The position numbers were made by a program, and so were the translations under genes. The notes beneath the pieces were generated by a model, which worked only from the letters and a program-made list of their open reading frames with translations, was not told where the DNA came from and ran no database searches. From NCBI GenBank assembly GCA_016875195.1, contig VGRY01000002.1, forward strand, positions 60,053 through 124,052: a stretch of DNA of 64,000 nt, in the 5' to 3' direction. Positions 35,870-43,967 of the stretch are shown piece by piece. How positions within the stretch are numbered: position 1 is the stretch's first letter; each line of letters opens with the position of its first letter. Source of the DNA: Deltaproteobacteria bacterium (GTDB taxonomy: Bacteria; Desulfobacterota; BSN033; UBA1163).

Positions 35870-38800
35870 ATGTCACATACTGAATTTATCCATCTCCATG
35901 TGCATAGTCAATACAGCCTGCTGGATGGAGCCATTCGATTTGATGAGGCGTTTGATTTAGCCAAAAAATACGGAATGCATTCATTAGCGCTGACCGATCA
36001 CGGGAATATGTTCGGGGCAGTCGAATTTTATCAGTCGGCGATCAAACATGGGATCAAACCCATTGTGGGGTGTGAAGTATATGTCGCCCCGGGAAGCCGG
36101 TTCGAGAAGAAGACCTCGGCAGAGGGAGGGGAGGGTAATTTTCACCTCACCCTCCTGGTTAAGAACCGAACCGGTTATTTCAACCTCATCAGGCTGATCA
36201 GCCTTGCCCACCTTGAGGGATTTTACTATAAGCCCAGAATCGACAAAGAACTTCTGAGCAAATACCACGAAGGATTGATCTGCCTCAGCGGATGCCTCAA
36301 GGGAGAGGTCGCTCAGCTAGCAGGCCGAGGGGAGATGAAGAGAGCCCTACAGACTGCCGAGGAATACCGCAAGATCTTTGACCATCGCCGATTCTTCATC
36401 GAACTGATGAAGAATGGAGTGGAGAACCAGGCCCTGGTCAATGAGCGCCTCATCGAGATCGGTCGAGAGCTCTTCATCCCCGTGGTCGCCACCAATGATT
36501 GCCATTATCTTCATCGCGAAGATGCGCAAGCCCATGAGATTCTCCTCTGCATCCAGACCGGAAAGACTCTGAATGAGAGTGACCGCATGAAATTTTCTTC
36601 GGACGAATTCTACTTCAGGTCCTCTGATGAAATGATGAACCTGTTCAGGGACGTCCCGGAGGCCATTATCCACACGTTGGAAATTGCAGACCAGTGCAAC
36701 CTGGAGCTGAAGTTTGACGAAAAGCACATTCCGCGCATTGCCGTCCCCTCAGGTGAGTCGCCTGAGACTCATCTCGAAAGGCTTGCCCGGGAAGGACTCG
36801 AGAGGAGACTCGATCACTATCGGGGAACGCCCGATTTCGAGGAACGGACCTCACGGTATCGTGAACGCCTTGAAGAAGAGCTGAAGATCATCAAGTCCAT
36901 GGGATATCCCGGTTACTTTTTAATTGTGGCTGATTTCATTCATTACGCCAAGCAGAGGGGGATTCCGGTTGGCCCGGGCAGAGGCTCGGTGGCCGGAAGC
37001 CTGGTTGCCTATGCCCTCAGCATTACGGACCTGGACCCCCTCGAATATGACCTTATCTTCGAACGATTTTTAAATCCGGGCCGAAAGAGCAGTATGCCGG
37101 ATGTGGATGTCGATTTTTGCATGGATGGAAGGGACGATGTGATCCAGTACGTCATGGAGAAGTACGGAAAGGAGAATGTCGCCCAGATCATCACCTTTGG
37201 TAAGATGCAGGCAAGGGCGGTTTTGCGGGATGTCGGGCGCGTGATGGGAATTCCGTATGCTGAAGTGGACCGGATTGCCAAACTCATTCCCAGCACGCTC
37301 AACATCAGCCTCGAAGAAGCCCTGGAAAAAGAGGTCCAATTGAAAGAGTTGATCCAGAAAGATGCGAGGGTCGCCTCTCTCTTTAAGATTGCCAAATCAC
37401 TCGAAGGGTTGACCCGTCATGCCTCCACTCATGCGGCAGGCGTGGTCATCTCGAACCGGCCTTTGATCGAATATCTTCCCCTCTACCGAGGGCAGGACGA
37501 TGAAGTGATCACCCAGTATGCGATGAAAGAGGTCGAGGCCATCGGATTGGTCAAGTTCGACTTTTTAGGTCTCAAGACGCTGACCATGTTAGACCGTGCC
37601 ATTAAACTGATCGAGAAGAGCCGAGGGATCAAGGTTAACCTTTCAGAGATTCCTCTCGATGATCGAGAAGTGTTCTCGTCCCTTGGGGCAGGGTCCAATC
37701 TCGGCATCTTCCAATTAGAGAGCTCCGGGATGAGAGATCTGCTGACCAAACTGAAGCCAGAGAGTTTTAAAGATATCATCGCCCTGGTCGCCCTTTACCG
37801 GCCAGGCCCTCTCGATAGTGGCATGGTGGAGGAGTTCGTCAAACGAAAGCATGGAAAAGTGGCCATCTCCTATGAAGTTCCGGCTCTCGAAGGGATCCTG
37901 AGCGACACGTATGGGGTCATCGTCTATCAAGAGCAGGTCATGCGCATTGCGAGCGCGCTTGCCAGTTTTTCACTCGAAGATGCGGATAACCTGCGCAGGG
38001 CTATGGCTAAGAAAGACTTCTCAGAAATGGAGAAGCAGAAGGAGAAGTTTTTTGAGGGGGCGAAAAAGAACCGGATCTCTCCCAAGAAGGCAGAGAAGAT
38101 CTTCGATCAGATGGAGACCTTCGGTCGGTATGGCTTCAATAAATCACACAGCGCGGCTTATGCGCTCATTGCCTATGAGACGGCCTATTTGAAAGCCCAC
38201 TATCCAATCGAATTTATGGCTGCCCTGCTGACGAGCGAAGTTCAGAACGCCGATAAGATGGTGAAGTATATTGCGGAGTGTCGCGATATGTCCATTCCCA
38301 TCCTTCCTCCGGACATCAATGAAAGTCACAGGGATTTTACTGTGACTGGAGATCAGATCCGGTTTGGTCTGGCCGCGGTGAAGAACGTGGGGGAAGCTGC
38401 GATTGAGGTTATTCTGAGAGAGAAGGAAGAGAAGGGGAGGTTCAATTCACTTTATGATTTCTGCCAGAGGGTCGATCTGCGCAAGGTGAATCGCCGTGTG
38501 ATTGAAAGCCTGATCAAGTGCGGAGCTTTCGATTTTTCGCGGGCCCACCGCTCCCAGATGCTGGCTGTGCTGGAGGAAGTCATGGAGCAGGCGCAGGGCC
38601 TACAGCGGAAGAGGGATGCGAGCCAGATGAGCATGTGGGGAACCGCTCCAATAGAAAAGGAGGAAGTTTATCCTGACATGGAGGAGTTTCCTGAAAGCCA
38701 GTTGATCCTTTTTGAAAAGGAGACGATCGGGTTTTATATCTCCAGGCATCCTTTATCGGCCTATCAGGAGGAGATCAAGAGATGGTCGAATGAGGATACT

Positions 38801-39331
38801 TCGGCCCTTCCCCAGTTGCAGAACGGCCAGGAGGTGAAGATCTGTGGATTGGTGAGCAGCTTGAAGGAGATCGTCACCAAAAAAGGGGATCGCATGGCTT
38901 TTTTAAACCTTGAGGACATGAAAGGGTTTGTGGAGGTAATTCTTTTTCCAGAAGTATTTAAAAACGCATCTTCTTGCCTCAGGAGTGGAGACCCCCTGCT
39001 GGTGCGAGGGAGCCTCGATCTTTCTGAGGACCATGTCAAGATTAAAGCAACAGAGGTTCGTTCTCTTTCCGGGTTGATGGCTTCAGCCGTGCGCTCTGTC
39101 CATTTAACAGTCCCTCATGCTTCTTTAACGCAAACAGGGCTCGTGGAATTGAAAGAGGCGATTCTGGCCCATAAGGGCGCATACCGGATCTTCCTGCATA
39201 TCACCAATGGAGAAAGACAGGAGACCATCATTGCATTCTCCGATGAATACCGGGTTGATCCTTCGCCTGTTTTTCAGTCTCGAATTAAAACGTTATTTAC
39301 CGCTCCGCACCTCTCTTTCGAATGGAGTTAA
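35870..39331 (+). CDS. dnaE: DNA polymerase III alpha subunit
   Basis: A 1153-residue replicative polymerase of the DnaE1 type. The N-terminal PHP domain begins HLHVHSQYSLLDGAI and has the LTDHGNMFG metal site. The polymerase core has GPGRGSVAGSLVAY and the catalytic aspartates in PDVDVDFC. Helix-hairpin-helix motifs lie near 830-870, and an OB fold (EVKICGLVSSLKEIVTKKGDRMAFL) lies near 985-1060. Length is normal. accA begins 3 bases after the stop, so dnaE and accA are co-transcribed. Confidence 0.97.
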   Translation: MSHTEFIHLHVHSQYSLLDGAIRFDEAFDLAKKYGMHSLALTDHGNMFGAVEFYQSAIKHGIKPIVGCEVYVAPGSRFEKKTSAEGGEGNFHLTLLVKNRTGYFNLIRLISLAHLEGFYYKPRIDKELLSKYHEGLICLSGCLKGEVAQLAGRGEMKRALQTAEEYRKIFDHRRFFIELMKNGVENQALVNERLIEIGRELFIPVVATNDCHYLHREDAQAHEILLCIQTGKTLNESDRMKFSSDEFYFRSSDEMMNLFRDVPEAIIHTLEIADQCNLELKFDEKHIPRIAVPSGESPETHLERLAREGLERRLDHYRGTPDFEERTSRYRERLEEELKIIKSMGYPGYFLIVADFIHYAKQRGIPVGPGRGSVAGSLVAYALSITDLDPLEYDLIFERFLNPGRKSSMPDVDVDFCMDGRDDVIQYVMEKYGKENVAQIITFGKMQARAVLRDVGRVMGIPYAEVDRIAKLIPSTLNISLEEALEKEVQLKELIQKDARVASLFKIAKSLEGLTRHASTHAAGVVISNRPLIEYLPLYRGQDDEVITQYAMKEVEAIGLVKFDFLGLKTLTMLDRAIKLIEKSRGIKVNLSEIPLDDREVFSSLGAGSNLGIFQLESSGMRDLLTKLKPESFKDIIALVALYRPGPLDSGMVEEFVKRKHGKVAISYEVPALEGILSDTYGVIVYQEQVMRIASALASFSLEDADNLRRAMAKKDFSEMEKQKEKFFEGAKKNRISPKKAEKIFDQMETFGRYGFNKSHSAAYALIAYETAYLKAHYPIEFMAALLTSEVQNADKMVKYIAECRDMSIPILPPDINESHRDFTVTGDQIRFGLAAVKNVGEAAIEVILREKEEKGRFNSLYDFCQRVDLRKVNRRVIESLIKCGAFDFSRAHRSQMLAVLEEVMEQAQGLQRKRDASQMSMWGTAPIEKEEVYPDMEEFPESQLILFEKETIGFYISRHPLSAYQEEIKRWSNEDTSALPQLQNGQEVKICGLVSSLKEIVTKKGDRMAFLNLEDMKGFVEVILFPEVFKNASSCLRSGDPLLVRGSLDLSEDHVKIKATEVRSLSGLMASAVRSVHLTVPHASLTQTGLVELKEAILAHKGAYRIFLHITNGERQETIIAFSDEYRVDPSPVFQSRIKTLFTAPHLSFEWS

Positions 39332-39334
39332 TAG

Positions 39335-40306
39335 ATGGTCAAACACTATCTGGATTTCGAGAAACCGCTCGTCGAACTGGAAAACGAGATTGACCATGTA
39401 AAGAGGTTTTCAAGAGGAAAGCACCTCCATTTTGACGAACAGATCAAGAACCTCGAAGAGAGGCTACATCGACTGAGAAAGGAAATATTTTCGAGCCTGA
39501 CCGGCTGGCAGATCACCCAGTTGGCCCGGCATATCGACCGGCCCAAAGCTTCCCATTATATCCAATCGATCTTTAGCGACTTCGTTGAACTGCATGGAGA
39601 CAGGAGTTTCGGAGATGATCCGGCCATCATCGGAGGAGTGGCCAGGTTGAATGAGAGACCGGTCATCGTGGTGGCTCACCAGAAGGGAACTGATGTGAAG
39701 GAGATGGCCTACCGAAACTTCGGGATGCCCCATCCTGAAGGATACCGGAAGGCCTTGAGGTTGATGAAGATGGCGGAGGCGTTTCAAAAACCGATCATCA
39801 CGATGATCGACACGCCCGGCGCTTTTCCGGGGGTTCAGGCCGAAGAAAGGGGGCAGGCCGAGGCCATTGCCCGTAATCTGAAAATGATGGCCATGCTCCG
39901 GACGCCGATCATCACTATTGTAATCGGAGAAGGCGGAAGTGGAGGCGCCCTGGCCATTGGAGTAGGGGATCGAGTATTAATGCTCGAATATTCGATCTAC
40001 TCGGTCATTTCTCCAGAGGGATGCGCCGCCATCCTATGGAAAGACGGTGAAAAGGGGAAGGCGACAGCGGCAGATTCCCTGAAATTGACCGCTCCGGATC
40101 TATATCGATTGGGAGTCATTGACGAGGTGATCGGAGAGCCTCTGGGGGGTGCTCATCGGGATCCCAGATGGATGGCAAACCGATTGAAGGGGGCGCTGGA
40201 AGGCCACCTCAAAGAATTGGAAAAATTGGACGTGGATTCGCTCTTGCTGAACCGGTATGAGAAATTCAGAAAGATGGGAGTCTTTATGGAAGAGAGTGGA
40301 CAATAG
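39335..40306 (+). CDS. accA: Acetyl-CoA carboxylase carboxyltransferase subunit alpha
   Basis: A 323-residue AccA of normal length, which together with AccD transfers carboxyl from biotin to acetyl-CoA for fatty acid synthesis. Signatures are LDFEKPLVELENEI, GDRSFGDDPAIIGG, HQKGTDVKEMAYRNFGMPHPEGYRKALRL, IDTPGAFPG and GEGGSGGALAIGVGDRVLMLE. It follows dnaE after 3 bases, an arrangement known from enterobacteria too. accD is not in the window. Confidence 0.97.
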   Translation: MVKHYLDFEKPLVELENEIDHVKRFSRGKHLHFDEQIKNLEERLHRLRKEIFSSLTGWQITQLARHIDRPKASHYIQSIFSDFVELHGDRSFGDDPAIIGGVARLNERPVIVVAHQKGTDVKEMAYRNFGMPHPEGYRKALRLMKMAEAFQKPIITMIDTPGAFPGVQAEERGQAEAIARNLKMMAMLRTPIITIVIGEGGSGGALAIGVGDRVLMLEYSIYSVISPEGCAAILWKDGEKGKATAADSLKLTAPDLYRLGVIDEVIGEPLGGAHRDPRWMANRLKGALEGHLKELEKLDVDSLLLNRYEKFRKMGVFMEESGQ

Positions 40307-40360
40307 AAAGTAGAACGTTGAAGATTAAAATGAGGTTCTTCCGGCTTTCGTATGGGTGCT

Positions 40361-40401
40361 TTTCCCCCTCTTAAGTATAAACCAGGGGGTGAGGGGGAGT
40401 T
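40361..40401. repeat. CCCCCTC-type palindromic repeat left of the DUF559 fragment
   Basis: TTCCCCCTCTTAA and the GGGGGTGAGGGGGAG side form an imperfect hairpin ending exactly where the DUF559 fragment frame begins. It is related in style to the other CCTCCCC repeats. Confidence 0.6.
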
Positions 40402-40599
40402 ATGAAACTTGCAATGGAATTGGACGGGGGACAGCACAACCGATGCGAGGCTAAGAAACATGATGCCATTCGTTCAGAATACCTGAAAGTCAAGGGGAAT
40501 GAGGTCATGCGGTTTTGGGACAATGAGGTGTTGCTTGATATGGAAAGCGTCTTATCTGATCTGGGACGAAAAGTAACCCCTCCCCACCTCCCCTTATGA
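40402..40599 (+). pseudogene. DUF559 endonuclease-fold C-terminal fragment
   Basis: A 65-residue frame (MELDGGQHN, then DAIRSEYLKVKGNEVMRFWDNEVLLDMESVL) matching the C-terminal half of DUF559 proteins, a Vsr/PD-(D/E)xK-like fold. Full proteins are about 110-130 residues; the N-terminal half, including the first acidic residue, is absent. The fragment is squeezed between two CCTCCCC palindromes, and its own stop codon lies inside the right one (ending TPPHLPL). It is probably a non-functional remnant, though the frame is intact. Confidence 0.7.
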
Positions 40600-40614
40600 T
40601 AAGGGGAGGTTACT
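40576..40614. repeat. CCTCCCC-type palindromic repeat right of the DUF559 fragment
   Basis: ACCCCTCCCCACCTCCCCTT and ATGATAAGGGGAGGTTACT form a perfect 10-bp hairpin CCTCCCCTTA/TAAGGGGAGG, with the same core as 14781-14803. The DUF559 fragment's stop codon lies within it. Confidence 0.75.
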
Positions 40615-40639
40615 CACTCAATTCCCGGATGAACCTAAA

Positions 40640-42547
40640 ATGATAAAGGAAAATAAAATCCGGGTTTTACCGGAGGCGATTGCACAAAAGATTGCTGCTG
40701 GAGAAGTGATCGAACGGCCGGCCTCTGTGGTCAAGGAGTTGATGGAGAATGCGATTGACGCAGGAGCTTCTGAAATCGTCGTGGAGCTCAAATCGGGCGG
40801 ACTCCAGCTCATCCGTGTGGTTGATAACGGAGAAGGGATGGGTCCAGGCGATGTCCCCCTTGCCCTCCAGCGATTTGCCACCAGCAAAATCAGAGAGGCT
40901 GAAGACCTCTATGCCATTGAGACCCTTGGATTCAGAGGAGAGGCGTTACCCAGCATCTCCTCGGTCTCTCAGATGATCCTCCGGACCCGACCCTCCCCAT
41001 CGATCAGCGGGACCAAAGTGGTGTCTGAAGGGGGTGAGGTTAAACAGATTTCAGAGACCGGTTGTCCTGTAGGGACGGAGATAGAAGTCCATCAACTCTT
41101 CTATAATTTCCCTGTGCGGCGAAAATTTTTAAAATCGATTCGCACGGAACTCCGATATGCCCTCCAGCACTTTCTCAGGATTAGCCTCGCTCATCCTGCT
41201 ATCACCTTTAAATTCATCCACGATGGCCGTAAGCTGGAGGAATTATTAAAAACAGACTCCACTCTGGTCCGTGTTGAAGCGGTTCTCGGCAAGGAGGTAT
41301 CCGAGCAACTTGAGGCTATCCGTTTTGAAGAGGACGAAATCCGGATTGACGGTTTTGTCAGCCTTCCTTCCTTTTCGAAGAGAATCGGCGACGGAATCTC
41401 CATCTATATCAACCGCAGGTATGTGAAAGACCGGATTATTTATAAGGCGTTATTGGATGCTTACCGGCATATCCTCCCTGGTGACCGATATCCAGTGGCC
41501 ATTCTGTTCATCCGGGTTTCTCCTTCTTCTGTTGACGTTAATGTCCACCCGACCAAAGCCGAAGTAAAGTTTAAGGATCCAGAGAAGGTTTACCAGGCTG
41601 TATGGTCTTCTGTCCGGAGAGCACTGGAAGAAACGTCCCTGAATGGCAAAAGAACTTCTACGGAGCGCGTCCAGGAAGTTCTCGGGCACGATGAATCTCA
41701 ACCCTCTTTTCCCTTTCAGCATTCATGGAAGCATCGGCCCACAGCATGGGGAGAAGAGGTCATCGTTCCAAAGGCAGCGGAGGGGGAGGAGATGGCATGG
41801 GAGACGGAAAGAAAGGGCCCTTATCGCATTGTCGGTCAACTCTGGGGGACCTATATCCTCTGCGAAACAGAAGGGATGCTTCTCGTCATTGATCAACATG
41901 CAGCCCACGAGAGAGTTCTGTATGAAAATTTGAAAAAGAGATTTGATGAACAGGCCATCGTTTCGGAAAACTTGCTATTACCTGTGTTAATAGAATTGTC
42001 TCTGGAAGAATCGCTTCTTTTCGATTCGGCAAAAGCGGTTTTTGAGGCCATCGGCTTTGAAATCGAGTCTGTCGGGAAAAGGCTATATGCCATTCGGTCC
42101 ATTCCTTCGTTTATCGAACAGAAGGAAGCTGCAGAAAGGGTAAGGGAGATGCTCGAGGAACTTTCTGTGGTAAACCCCGTTAGAAAGTCTTCGACTTCCA
42201 AACGGGATGGCTCACATGGGGCTATAAACCCCATGTTCACTCAAAATGAAATAAACTCATCTCCATTGCAAGACCCGATAGAAGCTGAGCTTCGAACAGG
42301 GCAAGCAGCGGGGCTTTCTAACGGGGTAAAGAGGGAAGGGGAGGGAACAGCAGCCCTCCATACCCTTCTCATCTCTCTGGCTTGCCACTCAGCGGTCCGG
42401 GCCAATTTCCCATTGAGAAAAGAAGAGATGGAGGAGTTGATTAGGAACCTCTATCCCTTCAACCCATCGACCACCTGTCCACACGGACGTCCTGTCTTTC
42501 AACTTTTCTCCCTTGATGAGCTGAACAGGCGATTTAAGAGGAGTTGA
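40640..42547 (+). CDS. mutL: DNA mismatch repair protein MutL (endonuclease type) carrying an in-frame repeat insertion
   Basis: A 635-residue MutL. The GHKL ATPase core is visible (AIAQKIAAGEVIERP, ELMENAIDAGA, DNGEGM, GFRGEALPSI). The C-terminal domain has the nicking motif DQHAAHERVLYE at about 418-429, ACHSAVR at about 581 and CPHGRPVF at about 613, so it is the endonuclease-bearing type rather than the E. coli type. Residues about 512-563 (VNPVRKSSTSKR, then IEAELRTGQAAGLSNGV) are encoded by an inserted palindromic element and interrupt the normal link before ACHSAVR without breaking the frame. pilR converges, ending 6 bases away. Confidence 0.95.
   Translation: MIKENKIRVLPEAIAQKIAAGEVIERPASVVKELMENAIDAGASEIVVELKSGGLQLIRVVDNGEGMGPGDVPLALQRFATSKIREAEDLYAIETLGFRGEALPSISSVSQMILRTRPSPSISGTKVVSEGGEVKQISETGCPVGTEIEVHQLFYNFPVRRKFLKSIRTELRYALQHFLRISLAHPAITFKFIHDGRKLEELLKTDSTLVRVEAVLGKEVSEQLEAIRFEEDEIRIDGFVSLPSFSKRIGDGISIYINRRYVKDRIIYKALLDAYRHILPGDRYPVAILFIRVSPSSVDVNVHPTKAEVKFKDPEKVYQAVWSSVRRALEETSLNGKRTSTERVQEVLGHDESQPSFPFQHSWKHRPTAWGEEVIVPKAAEGEEMAWETERKGPYRIVGQLWGTYILCETEGMLLVIDQHAAHERVLYENLKKRFDEQAIVSENLLLPVLIELSLEESLLFDSAKAVFEAIGFEIESVGKRLYAIRSIPSFIEQKEAAERVREMLEELSVVNPVRKSSTSKRDGSHGAINPMFTQNEINSSPLQDPIEAELRTGQAAGLSNGVKREGEGTAALHTLLISLACHSAVRANFPLRKEEMEELIRNLYPFNPSTTCPHGRPVFQLFSLDELNRRFKRS
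42174..42327. repeat. Palindromic element inserted in frame inside mutL
   Basis: Perfect 14-base terminal inverted repeats ACCCCGTTAGAAAG (42174-42187) and CTTTCTAACGGGGT (42314-42327) enclose about 126 bases, with inner dyads such as CATGGGGCTATAAACCCCATG. The reading frame passes through without a stop and adds about 52 residues to MutL. Relatives are at 2860-2938 and 30862-30967, both intergenic. Confidence 0.85.
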
Positions 42548-42553
42548 AGCCGG

Positions 42554-43951
42554 TTAGGGCTCGTCTTCATGATTTAATCCGTACTTTTCCAGCCGGTAGC
42601 GCATGGATCGGAAATTGATGTGTAACAATTCGGCTGCCTTCTTTTTAATCCCTTTGGTCCGGTCAAGGGCTTTGATCAAAAGCGTCCTCTCAATGTCTTC
42701 CACGATCTTTTCAAGGTCGACCCCTTCGGTTGGGATTTCGAGATCGAAGCCCCTTCTCTTATTGAGGTTGAGGGATTGTTCCTCGAGGTAAGAGTTGAGG
42801 TTGGCAGCAGTCAACTCCTGGGAGGTCTCAAGGGCCACAGCCCTCTCAATAATGTTCTGAAGCTCTCGCACATTTCCTGGGTAATCATATTGGACCAGGA
42901 TTCGAAGGGCTTCGGAAGAAACCTGGGAGATCTGCTTCCCGAGTTCTTCAGCGTATCGATTTAAAAAATGATTCACCAGCGAGGGAATATCTTCTTTTCG
43001 CTCTCTCAGGGTGGGTAGTTTGATCTGGATGACATTGAGCCGATAAAAAAGGTCCTCCCGGAATTGTTTCTCACGGACAGCCCCTTCGAGATCTTTATTC
43101 GTTGCTGAGATAATCCGGACATCGACCCGAATATCCTCAGTTCCTCCCACCCGCTTGAACTCCCGGTCCTGTAGAACACGGAGCAATTTCACCTGCATCA
43201 TCAGGGGGAGTTCGCTGATCTCATCCAGAAACAGGGTTCCCTCATCCGCCACCTCAAATAATCCCTTCTTAGTCGTAATGGCATCGGTAAAAGCCCCCCT
43301 CATGTGGCCGAAGAGTTCGCTTTCGATCAGGGATTCAGGGATGGCCCCACAATTCAAGGTGACAAAGGGTTTGTCTTTACGCGGGCTGTTATAGTGAATT
43401 GCCTTGGCAACCAGCTCCTTACCGGTTCCGCTCTCCCCGGTGATCAGGATATTCGTTTTGGTTGGAGCCACCTTCTCGAGGAGATCGTAGAGCTCAAGCA
43501 TCTTTGAACTCTGTCCGATAATATTCTCGAAATGGTACCGGTCTCTGACGACCTGTTTGAGCAGGAAGTTTTCTTTCTCAAGATGTTTCTTTTCCAGAGC
43601 GTTCTGAATAATGATCTTAATCTCATCAATCTTGAAGGGCTTGGTGATGTAATCATAAGCCCCCTCCTTCATCGCCTTAATGGCCGTATCGGCGGAGGCA
43701 AATGCCGTCATCATGATGACAATCGTTTCGGGTGAGACCGTTTTGATCTTTTTCAAGACAGAGATGCCATCCTGCCTGGGCATGCGGATATCGACCAGGG
43801 CCAGGTCAAAGATATCCTTTTCGATCAACTTGATGACCTCTTCACCGTTCGAGGCAAGCGTGATCTTATAGCCCTCTTTTTTCAGCATGATGTCCAAGAG
43901 CTCTCTCATGCTTTTTTCGTCATCGGCGATCAGAATTTTATCTTTGGACAT
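42554..43951 (-). CDS. pilR: Sigma-54-dependent response regulator, PilR-like
   Basis: A 465-residue NtrC-family activator. The receiver domain has phospho-acceptor Asp54 (LVDIRMP), the AAA+ domain has Walker A GESGTGKE at 172-179, the sigma-54 contact loop GAFTDA at 219-224 (usual consensus GAFTGA), Walker B FLDE at 241-244, and a Fis-type HTH forms the C-terminus (KKKAAELLHINFRSMRYRLEKYGL). It follows pilS by 16 bases at the end of the pilus operon. The sigma-54 promoter in front of pilB is its likely target. Confidence 0.9.
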   Translation of the reverse strand: MSKDKILIADDEKSMRELLDIMLKKEGYKITLASNGEEVIKLIEKDIFDLALVDIRMPRQDGISVLKKIKTVSPETIVIMMTAFASADTAIKAMKEGAYDYITKPFKIDEIKIIIQNALEKKHLEKENFLLKQVVRDRYHFENIIGQSSKMLELYDLLEKVAPTKTNILITGESGTGKELVAKAIHYNSPRKDKPFVTLNCGAIPESLIESELFGHMRGAFTDAITTKKGLFEVADEGTLFLDEISELPLMMQVKLLRVLQDREFKRVGGTEDIRVDVRIISATNKDLEGAVREKQFREDLFYRLNVIQIKLPTLRERKEDIPSLVNHFLNRYAEELGKQISQVSSEALRILVQYDYPGNVRELQNIIERAVALETSQELTAANLNSYLEEQSLNLNKRRGFDLEIPTEGVDLEKIVEDIERTLLIKALDRTKGIKKKAAELLHINFRSMRYRLEKYGLNHEDEP

Positions 43952-43967
43952 TCACGTTTCCCCGGTT

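Noticed and set aside
8026..40614. CRISPR array made of the CCTCCCC repeats
   Set aside because: Copies are far apart, palindromic and of differing length, with no regular spacers and no cas genes in the window.
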